Assembly (NCBI GenBank): GCA_017463255.1
Contig: JAFTPP010000032.1
Span: 186,001 to 250,000, forward strand
DNA: 64,000 nt
Direction of reading: 5' to 3'
DNA from: Lachnospiraceae bacterium
Lineage (GTDB): Bacteria > Bacillota > Clostridia > Lachnospirales > Lachnospiraceae
Shown here: positions 8,404 to 17,248 of the stretch, piece after piece
Position numbering within the stretch: the stretch's first letter is position 1
Layout of the letters: each line of letters begins with the position of its first letter
The notes under the pieces: generated by a model
What the model was told of the DNA's origin: nothing
Database searches by the model: none
The model's input: only the letters and a program-made list of their open reading frames with translations
Program-made: the position numbers and the translations under genes

Positions 8404-8823
8404 TTATAAAGAAACAATAATCTTTTCTTTTAAAGAATCATCTAACTCAGATTCATCTTTAGAAATACTTAAAATAAACTTAACGTCATATTTATTGCTT
8501 AAAGCTTCAATTTTATTAATGGTTGGCATGATATCTTTGTCTTCAAGACATGCAATTTTGATAAAGCTATCAAAATAAACCTGCTGTAAATCATGGTCCG
8601 CAGCAAGAAGTCCTGCTACAAATCCGGCAAACTCATCACTATTACTAATTACATATTCTGTTACATCAACTAAACGAACTTTATTATTAAGTTCATACAT
8701 ATGTTTAGTACTCTTATCCAGATAAACAACATTACCGGATACTACTTTAATCTCCTCATTTACTTTATCTAAAAGATGTTTTGTTTTGCCTTTGCCCTTA
8801 TTACCTACGATTAACTGAATCAT
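8404..8823 (-). CDS. Small P-loop NTPase-like protein, function unknown
   Basis: The 139-residue protein begins with a clear Walker A motif, GNKGKGKT, at residues 7-14. A Walker B-like stretch, VYFDSF, sits near residue 83 and VKFILSIS near 117 could be a sensor strand. There are no membrane segments. The size equals a bare P-loop domain with no partner domain. Similar short ATPases are found in Lachnospiraceae genomes and are sometimes labelled PilT-like, but nothing here supports a pilus function. The gene stands alone, with its own promoter (8862-8890) and terminator (8362-8388), between the DD-carboxypeptidase and the sepF unit. AGGAGG precedes the ATG. Confidence 0.7.
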   Translation of the reverse strand: MIQLIVGNKGKGKTKHLLDKVNEEIKVVSGNVVYLDKSTKHMYELNNKVRLVDVTEYVISNSDEFAGFVAGLLAADHDLQQVYFDSFIKIACLEDKDIMPTINKIEALSNKYDVKFILSISKDESELDDSLKEKIIVSL

Positions 8824-8861
8824 TGTAATACCCTCCTAAAGTAAATAGTTTCATTAAATTT

Positions 8862-8890
8862 ATTATAAGTGATTTACACTTAAAATACAA
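8862..8890 (-). promoter_or_regulatory. Promoter for the small P-loop gene
   Basis: TTGTAT (8885-8890) and TATAAT (8862-8867) are spaced 17 bases apart on the minus strand, about 40 bases ahead of the P-loop gene start. The -35 lies almost on the stop codon of the preceding carboxypeptidase gene. Confidence 0.7.
8866..8882. promoter_or_regulatory. Operator-like palindrome inside the P-loop gene promoter
   Basis: TAAGTG and CACTTA form a perfect 6-base inverted repeat around ATTTA, filling the promoter spacer and touching the -10 box. A repressor bound here would block RNA polymerase. No known operator consensus was recognised, so the regulator is unknown. Confidence 0.4.
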
Positions 8891-8893
8891 CCT

Positions 8894-9877
8894 TTAGTTA
8901 TAGATTTCATTAAGCATATCGGTCATTTGTGTATACAATAATCTGCGCTCAGATGCTCCTAAAATAATACCGATATAGGAGTTCCCGTAAATATCTTTTG
9001 CAAGCACACATAAACACTGGCCGGCTGCATTGGTGGTACCTGTTTTGCCGCCAATTACGGTTATTTTATCAGGTGCATTATAAGTACCGTTTAAAAAATG
9101 ATTGGTTGTTTTGATTATCATTTCTTTATCTTTGTTATTTTTATCAAGATATACGGTTGAATATGTTTCTCTTGAAATGATTTCATAAAACTTATCGTAC
9201 TTAATGACTTCATTAAAAATCAAATAGATATCATAAACGCTCATTAAGTGATTATCCTCAGTCAAACCGTGAGGATTCAAAAAATTAGCAGTTGTGGCCC
9301 CGATTCGCTGGGCTTCATCATTCATCAGTACTGCAAATTCTTCAATACTTCCGGCAATTCCCTCTGCAATCATTATGGCGGCATCATTGGCGGAACAAAT
9401 GAGCAATGCATTTAAAGCCTGATCCAAGGTCAATGTATCACCTACTTTTAAGCCACAGGTAGACGCACCGGCCTGTAAGTTATTAATGCTTGAAGATGCA
9501 ATTAAATGCATATCCAACTCACCATATTTTAATGCAACAAGAGCCGTCATTATTTTAGTAATGCTGGCCGGATTCAAACGCGTATATAGGTTTTTGGCAT
9601 AGATTACTTCATTGTTATTTAAATCAAACAATCCCGCTGCAGTTGCATTAGACATATCAACATCAGTATTGTCACTGTAATCAGCCGATGATACACATAA
9701 ATCAGCAGCGAAAGTGGCTGCTACTTCTGAATCATCAATGGTAACAATTTTATAACTGCTGACAGGATACTGATAATCATATTTCATTGCAATGTCTGTT
9801 TTGCTACATGCTGTCAGACTGAAACTCAATAATATGCACGATAAAGTTGTAATAAATCTCTTATTTGTACATTTCAC
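8894..9877 (-). CDS. D-alanyl-D-alanine carboxypeptidase, predicted lipoprotein
   Basis: This 327-residue penicillin-binding protein of the PBP5/DacF type (peptidase S11) trims the terminal D-Ala from peptidoglycan stem peptides. The active-site motifs are all present: SITK (about residue 104), SAND (about 157) and GGKTGTT (about 275). The N-terminus is a signal peptide ending in the lipobox LTAC at residue 24, so the enzyme is probably lipid-anchored; the C-terminal PBP5_C domain and amphipathic anchor of PBP5 are absent. It starts at a GTG overlapping the end of mgsA by 17 bases. It is the last gene of the mreB-to-mgsA cluster. Confidence 0.9.
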   Translation of the reverse strand: MKCTNKRFITTLSCILLSFSLTACSKTDIAMKYDYQYPVSSYKIVTIDDSEVAATFAADLCVSSADYSDNTDVDMSNATAAGLFDLNNNEVIYAKNLYTRLNPASITKIMTALVALKYGELDMHLIASSSINNLQAGASTCGLKVGDTLTLDQALNALLICSANDAAIMIAEGIAGSIEEFAVLMNDEAQRIGATTANFLNPHGLTEDNHLMSVYDIYLIFNEVIKYDKFYEIISRETYSTVYLDKNNKDKEMIIKTTNHFLNGTYNAPDKITVIGGKTGTTNAAGQCLCVLAKDIYGNSYIGIILGASERRLLYTQMTDMLNEIYN

Positions 9878-10256
9878 GCCACTCTAAATCTCCCCGATCC
9901 AGTGATTTGATTAGTAGTTCTGCACTTGCAAGATTTGTTGCTAAAGGAATATTATGAATATCGCATAATTTTACAACATTATTAACATCCGGCTCATGTG
10001 ATTTTGCATTGAGAGGATCACGCAAAAAGATAACTAGGTCAATCTGATTGTGTTCAATCTGAGCACCAATCTGCTGTTCTCCTCCTAAGTGGCCGGCAAG
10101 AAACTTATGTATATTCAGGTTTGTAACCTCTTCAATAAGTCTTCCTGTTGTTCCTGTTGCATAAAGGTCATTTTTACAGAGAATCCCCCTGTATGCAATA
10201 CAAAAATTCTGCATTAGTTTTTTCTTTGCATCATGTGCAATTAAAGCTATGTTCAT
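9861..10256 (-). CDS. mgsA: Methylglyoxal synthase
   Basis: The enzyme converts dihydroxyacetone phosphate to methylglyoxal and phosphate, a glycolysis bypass used when phosphate is short. The 131-residue length is normal. The catalytic aspartate lies in the motif FLRDPLN at residue 80, and the phosphate-binding ATGTTG is near 33-38, with GGEQQIGA at 58-65. The ATG at 10256 has GGGGG 8 bases upstream and gives the conserved start MNIALIAHD. The rodA-mgsA arrangement is common in Clostridia. Confidence 0.95.
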   Translation of the reverse strand: MNIALIAHDAKKKLMQNFCIAYRGILCKNDLYATGTTGRLIEEVTNLNIHKFLAGHLGGEQQIGAQIEHNQIDLVIFLRDPLNAKSHEPDVNNVVKLCDIHNIPLATNLASAELLIKSLDRGDLEWREMYK

Positions 10257-10295
10257 ATTAAAAACCCCCATTTGAAGATAATTTTATCCTAAATT

Positions 10296-11402
10296 TTATT
10301 TGCGTACTCCCTGTAATCTTACATTAAGTACTAATCCCATACCAATATATAATGCAACCAAAGATGTTAATCCGGCACTGATAAATGGTAATGTAATACC
10401 TGTGTTTGGTATAATTCCTGTTGCTACGGAAATGTTTAAGAAAGATTGAACCCCAATTAATACTGCCATTCCGCAACAAATCAAACGTCCTGACAAATCC
10501 TTTGCCTTTCGTGCAATCAGAATACATTCGATACAAATGAGTCCGATTAACACTATTACTGTACAGCTTCCAACAAAGCCTAATTCTTCACCTATTACTG
10601 CAAAAATAAAATCGGTCTGCGGTGCTGAAATGAAATTCCCGTTTTTAACGGAACTAATGACATTGTTATCAAGCCCTTTACCCCACAACTGTCCCGAACC
10701 GATTGCCATAATTGAATTGGCCTGTTGATAACCTTCCGTGTTTGCATAATTCTCAGGCTGAAGCCAGGCAAGAATACGCTTTTGCTGATAATTTTGTATT
10801 AAAGTCTGTCCTTCCTGTAAAACAATCATTAAAAAGATAATGACGCTTGGTACGGCTACAGCAAGTCCGCCAATAATTATTTTATAACTGAGTCCGCCAA
10901 CATAAAGTAAAGTAATGAAAATTACTAAAATCATAATACTGGTGGAAAGGTCAGGTTGACTATAAATCAAAATCCACGGGGGGATAATCAGTAATATAGT
11001 TGAAACCAGGACTTTAAAGGTGTTGAGCTTCTTTTGATATTTCATCAGGTATTGGGCAAAAAACATAATCAAAATGATTTTAGCTGTTTCTGACGGCTGG
11101 AATGCCACACCAAATATGCTTAACCAACGTTGTGCACCACCGGCGCTGTTTCCTAAAAACTTAACAGCTAAAAGCAATACTATGTTAATGCCGTATAATA
11201 TCCAATAAAACTTTAAAAAGAAACTGTAATCGAATAAGGATACAACTATCATTAGGAATAAACCTAAAATAAAACCTAACAACTGCTTATCATGGTAAGC
11301 CTCGTTCGCACTGGTTACGGCGAGAATACCAATGGTTGTTAAAGCAATTAATAACAATATTAACTTGAAGTCATAATCTCGAATCCGATATCTGTTCTTC
11401 AT
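10296..11402 (-). CDS. rodA: RodA peptidoglycan glycosyltransferase (SEDS family)
   Basis: RodA polymerises glycan strands from lipid II during side-wall growth with a partner class B PBP. The 368-residue protein has about ten membrane helices. The SEDS catalytic aspartate is in SAPQTDFIFAVIGEELG near residue 258, and the signature QPSETAKI is near 100; QPDLSTS (about 145) and PNTGITLPFISAG (about 335) are also present. It sits 27 bases downstream of minD and 40 upstream of mgsA. The PBP2 partner is encoded four genes upstream at 12979-15852. Confidence 0.95.
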   Translation of the reverse strand: MKNRYRIRDYDFKLILLLIALTTIGILAVTSANEAYHDKQLLGFILGLFLMIVVSLFDYSFFLKFYWILYGINIVLLLAVKFLGNSAGGAQRWLSIFGVAFQPSETAKIILIMFFAQYLMKYQKKLNTFKVLVSTILLIIPPWILIYSQPDLSTSIMILVIFITLLYVGGLSYKIIIGGLAVAVPSVIIFLMIVLQEGQTLIQNYQQKRILAWLQPENYANTEGYQQANSIMAIGSGQLWGKGLDNNVISSVKNGNFISAPQTDFIFAVIGEELGFVGSCTVIVLIGLICIECILIARKAKDLSGRLICCGMAVLIGVQSFLNISVATGIIPNTGITLPFISAGLTSLVALYIGMGLVLNVRLQGVRK

Positions 11403-11428
11403 TATACACCTTTTTTAAACAAAATGCT

Positions 11429-12220
11429 CTATTTTTTGTAAAATTTATATGATAATTTGGTGAAAATCCTAATTTTTTTATTAAAATCAGTGATAGGGAT
11501 ATCATCACCGGTTATTCTGCCGCATAAATTCATAAATGCTTTTGAAATATCATTCTCTTTATGAATCAGATGTGTCCCCTGATTGTATGAAATCATTACT
11601 TCTTTATGATTTGGAATTACACCGGATATTTTCAGATTTAAAATTTCACTAATATCATCCGGCGATAACATATCTCCGTAATAAATCATTTCCGGAATGA
11701 TTTTGTTAATCACCAAATGAATTTGTGATAAATCCTTCTGTTTCATAATGCGGATTACTTTATCTGCATCTCTTACGGAAGAAATATCAGGTGTTGTAAC
11801 AACTACGGCACGGTCTGCAAAAAAAATTGCATTGTGGAATCCATGTTCTATGCCGGCAGGTGAATCAATAATAATATAATCAAATTCTTTTCGTAATAAT
11901 TCAAGCAATGCATGAAACTGATCCGGTAATAAATCCTTTGCACTATGCTTTTGGCTTGAAGGAATGAGATAAAGATTTTTATAATATTTATCTTTGATAA
12001 ATGCCTGATTTATTCTGCAATTTCCTTCAATAATGTCCATTAAATGGTAGGTAATCCTGTTTTCTAATCCCATTACTGCGTCAAGATTTCTTAATCCGAT
12101 ATCTAAGTCAATCAGCACGGTTTTAAAGCCTAAAGAAGAAATACCTGCTCCTATGTTTGCTGCCAGAGTTGTTTTACCAACTCCGCCTTTTCCACTGGTA
12201 ACGACAATTACTTCGCTCAT
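11429..12220 (-). CDS. minD: Septum site-determining ATPase MinD
   Basis: MinD is a membrane-cycling ATPase that recruits MinC to block misplaced Z rings. The 263-residue protein has the deviant Walker A motif GKGGVGKTT near residue 8, LIDLDIGLRNLD at about 38, and the IIIDSPAGIEHG switch at about 118. The last 18 residues are basic and amphipathic, as expected for the membrane-targeting helix. The ATG at 12220 gives the standard MSEVIVVTSGKGG start; a GTG 9 bases upstream is possible. minC precedes it, but rodA follows after 26 bases, leaving no room for minE. Confidence 0.95.
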   Translation of the reverse strand: MSEVIVVTSGKGGVGKTTLAANIGAGISSLGFKTVLIDLDIGLRNLDAVMGLENRITYHLMDIIEGNCRINQAFIKDKYYKNLYLIPSSQKHSAKDLLPDQFHALLELLRKEFDYIIIDSPAGIEHGFHNAIFFADRAVVVTTPDISSVRDADKVIRIMKQKDLSQIHLVINKIIPEMIYYGDMLSPDDISEILNLKISGVIPNHKEVMISYNQGTHLIHKENDISKAFMNLCGRITGDDIPITDFNKKIRIFTKLSYKFYKK

Positions 12221-12275
12221 AAGAATCACTAACCTTTCTCATATAAATGTAATCATTGTTCCCTGAATGAAAAAA

Positions 12276-12965
12276 TTAGAATTCCAGCTCACTCAGTAAT
12301 TCTTTTGTAATATTGGAAGTTACTATTTTTCCCTTTTTAACATATGCAATTTTCGGTTGTATTTTAGGCTTGATGGACCATTTTGATTTTTCATTTTTAT
12401 ATGAAATTCCATCGATGGTTAAGGTCTCAGGCTGCATCTCAAGTGCAATTATAAAATGGTCTTCCGGTTCGTCTGTTGCATTTTCATCAAAAATCTTACC
12501 CACATGCGCTTCCCCGTACAGACCGCCAAGAATAATAAGATTTTTTGAAGTAACAACTGCGCTTTCAGGATATACATCACCCACAATAACCATGGTACGG
12601 TCCGCTTCTAAGATTTCATGATCTTTAATGGTTCCTTTGTGGAATTCTGCAGTGTGGTTATCATCATTTCGTTCTACTTGTTTTAACGCCTTTAAGTAAA
12701 TTTGATTTTTTATTTCATCTTTACCGACGATACACACAATATTAATATCAGAATATTCCTGGATCGTTTCAACGATTTTTCTCTCTTGATCTTCTGTCAA
12801 CAATCTTCCTTCAAAGGAAACTGCCATTTTGGCGTCTTTGAAGAATGCGCTTGTTTCACGGAATTTTGTACCTATTTCTTCTAAAATGTCATTAAAAGAA
12901 GCTTTATCATCCATGTAAACGCTGATTCCGTTTGGAAAGCTTTTGATAATTACAAGATTATTCAT
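12276..12965 (-). CDS. minC: Septum site-determining protein MinC
   Basis: MinC inhibits FtsZ polymerisation when brought to the membrane by MinD. The 229-residue protein has an N-terminal FtsZ-inhibiting domain (about residues 1-100) and a C-terminal beta-helix (about 110-200), recognisable from VIVGDVYPESAVVTSKNLII and LGGLYGEAHVG. The ATG at 12965 has AAAGGAGG upstream; the longer open frame reaching into the PBP gene is not coding. The tail after residue 180 is longer and more basic than in typical MinC. It lies 13 bases after the PBP2 stop and 55 before minD. Confidence 0.92.
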   Translation of the reverse strand: MNNLVIIKSFPNGISVYMDDKASFNDILEEIGTKFRETSAFFKDAKMAVSFEGRLLTEDQERKIVETIQEYSDINIVCIVGKDEIKNQIYLKALKQVERNDDNHTAEFHKGTIKDHEILEADRTMVIVGDVYPESAVVTSKNLIILGGLYGEAHVGKIFDENATDEPEDHFIIALEMQPETLTIDGISYKNEKSKWSIKPKIQPKIAYVKKGKIVTSNITKELLSELEF

Positions 12966-12978
12966 GGTACTTCCTCCT

Positions 12979-15852
12979 TTAGTCTGTGTTAACTCCTGAA
13001 GATTCCATTTCCCCGGCTTGTCCGTTAATAATAATGTCTTTTGCTTCAAGATTAAAATAATACATAATAACATCTTTTGTTGTTTCAGCAGCATAATCAG
13101 AGGAATAACCAAAAGCGATACGTGTTGCAATGGCTATTTCAGGACTTTCATATGGTGCATAACATACAAATAATGCATGAGTTGGTCTTGCTGTTGATTC
13201 CTGTGCTGTTCCCGTTTTTCCAGCAACATTGATTGTTACGTCTTTAAAATATGACTTACCCTGTACTACTTGAAGCATACCTTCATGAAGTACTTTCCAT
13301 GTGGATTCTTTAAAGTCAATCACATTTCTTATTTCTGCATTATATTCTTTTAAAACATTTCCATCGGAATCACGTAAACTGTCCAACAAAGTTAAATTAT
13401 AGCAGGTTCCGCTATTTGCTATGGTTGTTACATACCGCGCAAGCCCAACTGTTGAATAATCATGTGTACCCTGACCGATTGCAGATACTACAGAGTATTT
13501 GTCGGAAACATTTGGCGAGGATTCGCTGATTTCAACGCCGGATTTATCTGTAAGACCAAACATGTCAGCATAGTTTTCCATTGTTTTCAGTCCTAAATCC
13601 GAATCATAAGCACTTCCTGCCGTACTTAATCTATAACCCATTTCATAGAAGAAACTGTTACATGATTTTGCAATGGCAGTAGTTACATTAATGGCATTAT
13701 GTGCTCCCGGATAAATCCAACAACGATAAATAGTTGGTGATAATTTATCATACGTTCCGGTACATATTACCTTTTCCTTGTTTTTAACAACTTCTTCCTC
13801 TAAGGCAGCTGCAGCGGTTACCATTTTAAAGGTTGAACCCGGTGCGGTAGTATGTTGCGTAGCATAATTCCACATTGGATTGGATAAATCGTTTAATAAT
13901 TGATTATAGTATTCAGGATCAATACTGTTTGCCAATTTGTTATTATCGTAACTTGGATAAGTAACCATGGCAAGCACATCACCGGTATCAACATCTGTAA
14001 TTACTATAGAACCTGAGCAAGGGTCTAATGCGAGCTGTGCAGGTGTAATTTCAAGGTTGGAAATTCTGTCAATCATAAACTGATATGGACTTAATTTTCC
14101 TGAAGTAAGGGATTCACATACCTCATCTTCTACATTAACAATATGTTCATTACACAGAATGGTACATATCTGTTTGCCGGTAATCTTATCGGATTTAATC
14201 ATGTATTTTATAATCCTTTTTGAAAAATCCGAATTATCACTTAATAATTCAATAATTAGGTCAACGAGTTCGGAATAAATCTCATTGGTATCCATATATT
14301 GAGTATCCATATCAAGCTTGGTAACGTCTACCCAGCCGTTTTGAATGGCATAAATCAGATAATCATATAAACTGATATCCTCATCCTGCCTCCAAGATAT
14401 ATACATAGGATCTGATGTGTCGATTTTATCTGTTTGAATAATTCCCACATCATTTGAAGAAAGCATATTTACAATGTAGCTTTCATATATCTTAAATTCT
14501 TCTTTTAACTTTGAGTAAATGGTTTTCTTTTCAAACAACTCATTTCTTAATTGTTCGAAAACCTCTTCTCTTCGTGTTAAAAAAGCATTGAATACCTCAT
14601 GTGAAACATCAGAAGCATCCTCAGTTGCAAGGTCTTTTAATTTGATAATATTATTTTCAAACAAAGCATAATATACATCATAGATTGCAATTCTGATTTT
14701 ACTCTGAGATGCATTTTCAGCAGGTATATATTCCTTAATGTTATCGATTTTCGAAACAAGAATACCAGCAATCTGCTGCTCTAAGATATTGTAGGTGGCA
14801 ATTTGAAGGTCTTTATCAATGGTAAGATAAATATCATTACCGGCAACCGGTTCTACTAAATTGGTTGATTCTATTACTTTTCCAAGGTTATCAACAAAAA
14901 CAGTTTCGGAACCTTTAGAACCCTGCAACTCAATTTCCATATATTGTTCGATTCCGGTTTTTCCTACCATATCCGAAGTCGAATAGGTTGCATCAAGTGC
15001 CTGATATTTTTCCAGTTCCTCTGAAGATATTTTACCTGTATATCCTAAGATTGCAGAAAAATAAGTACTGTCCACATAGCGTCTTACAGTATCTTCTAAT
15101 ATGGTAACGCCTAATAACCGGTCAGTATTTTCCATGATAATGGCAACGCTTTTATCTGACACATCACTGGCAATTTGTGTTGCAATATATTTTTGATAAC
15201 TGTTTTTACTCATGGCATAACGGATGGTTAATATCTGTAAAGCCTCTTCGTTGGTATAGCCTTTTAGTGGGACAAATGTGCTTTTTCCGTCAATGGTTTC
15301 GTAATTACCGATCCCATAACGGGAGTTAGAACATAAATATTTAATAACATCATCCGGAGTTGCGGTTTTTTCAGCATATTTCAAATCATTAATACTGCTA
15401 TGACCGTATACATCTGCCAGAAAACGAAGAAGTGCATTGCCTGAAACCCCAAATGTGAAGCGGTTATCTTCATTTAAATGAATGTTAAAATCATTTAATA
15501 TCGTATCATTATTAGCTTCAAGTATCTTAATTACTTCGTAAATGGTTGCATTCAAATTCGCATTTTTATTTTTACCGGATTCATAAACGTCTTCTATTGT
15601 TACGGAAAAACTGAGTTCATTGTATGCTAAAAGATTTCCGTTGCGGTCATAAATATTGCCGCGGGTACTGGAAATAGAACGTTCTTTTTTTATTTTTAAT
15701 TGAAAATTGTTAAGATATTCTTCTCCGTTTACAATCTGTAAACCAAAAACACGATAGATTAACGTAGAACAAAGGGCAACAATCAGTAAAACAAGCACAA
15801 AAAGTCTTGATGTTATTATTTTAATGAAATGTTCTCTGATATAACTAAACAA
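12979..15852 (-). CDS. mrdA: Penicillin-binding protein 2 (elongation transpeptidase) with a long insertion
   Basis: This class B PBP cross-links peptidoglycan in the elongasome with RodA. It has an N-terminal membrane helix (about residues 16-38), a PBP dimer domain (about 60-340) and a transpeptidase domain with STFK (about 673-676), SCN (730-732) and KTG (879-881), all intact. At 957 residues it is about 250-300 longer than a usual PBP2. The excess is a predicted helical, charged insertion (about 363-611) between LTIDKDLQ and the start of the transpeptidase strand SGSIVITDVDTGDVLAM. The start is uncertain: a TTG at 15852 overlaps the mreD stop by 8 bases and has AAAAAAGGAG before it; a TTG at 15885 lacks a ribosome site. 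It is part of mreBCD-pbp2-minCD-rodA. Confidence 0.9.
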   Translation of the reverse strand: MFSYIREHFIKIITSRLFVLVLLIVALCSTLIYRVFGLQIVNGEEYLNNFQLKIKKERSISSTRGNIYDRNGNLLAYNELSFSVTIEDVYESGKNKNANLNATIYEVIKILEANNDTILNDFNIHLNEDNRFTFGVSGNALLRFLADVYGHSSINDLKYAEKTATPDDVIKYLCSNSRYGIGNYETIDGKSTFVPLKGYTNEEALQILTIRYAMSKNSYQKYIATQIASDVSDKSVAIIMENTDRLLGVTILEDTVRRYVDSTYFSAILGYTGKISSEELEKYQALDATYSTSDMVGKTGIEQYMEIELQGSKGSETVFVDNLGKVIESTNLVEPVAGNDIYLTIDKDLQIATYNILEQQIAGILVSKIDNIKEYIPAENASQSKIRIAIYDVYYALFENNIIKLKDLATEDASDVSHEVFNAFLTRREEVFEQLRNELFEKKTIYSKLKEEFKIYESYIVNMLSSNDVGIIQTDKIDTSDPMYISWRQDEDISLYDYLIYAIQNGWVDVTKLDMDTQYMDTNEIYSELVDLIIELLSDNSDFSKRIIKYMIKSDKITGKQICTILCNEHIVNVEDEVCESLTSGKLSPYQFMIDRISNLEITPAQLALDPCSGSIVITDVDTGDVLAMVTYPSYDNNKLANSIDPEYYNQLLNDLSNPMWNYATQHTTAPGSTFKMVTAAAALEEEVVKNKEKVICTGTYDKLSPTIYRCWIYPGAHNAINVTTAIAKSCNSFFYEMGYRLSTAGSAYDSDLGLKTMENYADMFGLTDKSGVEISESSPNVSDKYSVVSAIGQGTHDYSTVGLARYVTTIANSGTCYNLTLLDSLRDSDGNVLKEYNAEIRNVIDFKESTWKVLHEGMLQVVQGKSYFKDVTINVAGKTGTAQESTARPTHALFVCYAPYESPEIAIATRIAFGYSSDYAAETTKDVIMYYFNLEAKDIIINGQAGEMESSGVNTD

Positions 15853-16363
15853 ACTTCTTTGCACTCCTTTTTTCAATCTGATCAAATTTGCGATTTATTA
15901 AGAATAAAAGAGGATATAGCAATACGGTTATAATTACGGTATATACTAATTCCGGTATCATTACGTTCAAAAAATAATAAGGTAACCTGAAACGTCCTCT
16001 TAAAAGGAATAAGAGGCAATAAAAGATAAAATTATAACCAAAATCAATGGCTGCAACTAATAAAATGGGCAGTTTAATATCTTCTTTGAAAAACAATTCG
16101 TGTAAAAAACCAATTGCAAAACCTATGTACATGTATAAAAGTGCATATAATCCGATTACTTCACCGAAGAAAATATCCATTAACAGTCCTGAAAAAAAAC
16201 CTACATATAAACCGGTCTTTTTACCGCGCATAAAACCATAGGATACAGTTATAATGATTGGGAGGTTTGGAGAAATACCGCCAAAGCTTAAAGCTTTGAA
16301 TACTGTGGTCTGCAATAAAAAGCATATAAAAGTTATGAATGCAGTCACAATATTTCTTGCCAT
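15845..16363 (-). CDS. mreD: Rod shape-determining protein MreD
   Basis: MreD is an integral membrane part of the elongasome, linking MreC and the synthases. The 172-residue protein has five or six hydrophobic helices and family-typical stretches LSFGGISPNLPIIITVSYG (residues 25-43) and SGLLMDIFFGEVIGLYAL (59-76). It begins 15 bases after mreC with AGGAG before the ATG and overlaps the PBP2 start. Sequence conservation in MreD is low, so order in the operon carries much of the weight. Confidence 0.9.
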   Translation of the reverse strand: MARNIVTAFITFICFLLQTTVFKALSFGGISPNLPIIITVSYGFMRGKKTGLYVGFFSGLLMDIFFGEVIGLYALLYMYIGFAIGFLHELFFKEDIKLPILLVAAIDFGYNFIFYCLLFLLRGRFRLPYYFLNVMIPELVYTVIITVLLYPLLFLINRKFDQIEKRSAKKFV

Positions 16364-16378
16364 AAATTCTCCTCTCTC

Positions 16379-17248
16379 CTATTCTGTCACGTTTTGTTTT
16401 AATTCAAGAATTACAAGTACTTCAGATAAATGTTCAAAATCTACAACCGGCGAAAGTAACCCGGATTTTGACAGATTATTGGCATCCATATGGATTTCCG
16501 TTACATAACCGATTAAGATACCCGGTAAATATTTTGAACTGATATCACTTGTTACTATTTTATCACCAATTCTTACAAGCCCGGCACTGTCTAATAGTTG
16601 TGAAAAAGTAATGCGGTTATCAGCCATTTTTTCCAAACTTCCGGAAACAATAAGATTATCATTGGTAGATAGAATCATTCCGCTGACATTCGATGTATCA
16701 TCAATAATGGATAATACTTTTGACCAGTTATCAGATACCTTGGTTACACGTCCAACCAAACCTCCATCGGCAATTACATTCATATCAACCTGTATCCCAT
16801 CGTTACTGCCTTTGTTGATTACAAAACCGGAATACCAGTTTCCGCTATCTTTAGAAATGATACGCGCTCCGGTTTTTTCATAGTCGGCATATTCTGCATC
16901 AAGCTCCAATAGATTTTGGAGATTTTCAAGGTCATAAATCTGTTGTTGTAAATGGATGTTTTCATTGGTTAAATCAGCTACCTGTTGTTTTAAACTCTCA
17001 TTTTCTTTTAAAACATCACGTAACTGTAATAAATCATCAGATTTTTTAGATAAATATGCCCCTACTTCCGAGATTCCTTCCTGAAACGGCACTACTACAT
17101 AACCTGCGATTTTTTGAAGTGGGCCACCCATATAATTGGTCATGAAGGTTACAACCATTAGAACAACACATAGTGAGGTCAAAATTAAAAGCACATATTT
17201 ACTTGGCATTTTAAAGTTTTCTTTTTGCTTTTTTACAACAGGACTCAT
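16379..17248 (-). CDS. mreC: Rod shape-determining protein MreC
   Basis: MreC is a bitopic scaffold that activates the elongation PBP. The 289-residue protein has a basic N-terminus, a membrane helix at about residues 18-38, a coiled coil at about 72-112 rich in Leu/Gln/Glu, and a beta-barrel periplasmic-type domain (about 120-280) with GARIISKDSGNWYSGFVINKG-type family sequence split here over residues 128-148. Its ATG overlaps the mreB stop by one base (TAATG), implying translational coupling. Confidence 0.93.
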   Translation of the reverse strand: MSPVVKKQKENFKMPSKYVLLILTSLCVVLMVVTFMTNYMGGPLQKIAGYVVVPFQEGISEVGAYLSKKSDDLLQLRDVLKENESLKQQVADLTNENIHLQQQIYDLENLQNLLELDAEYADYEKTGARIISKDSGNWYSGFVINKGSNDGIQVDMNVIADGGLVGRVTKVSDNWSKVLSIIDDTSNVSGMILSTNDNLIVSGSLEKMADNRITFSQLLDSAGLVRIGDKIVTSDISSKYLPGILIGYVTEIHMDANNLSKSGLLSPVVDFEHLSEVLVILELKQNVTE

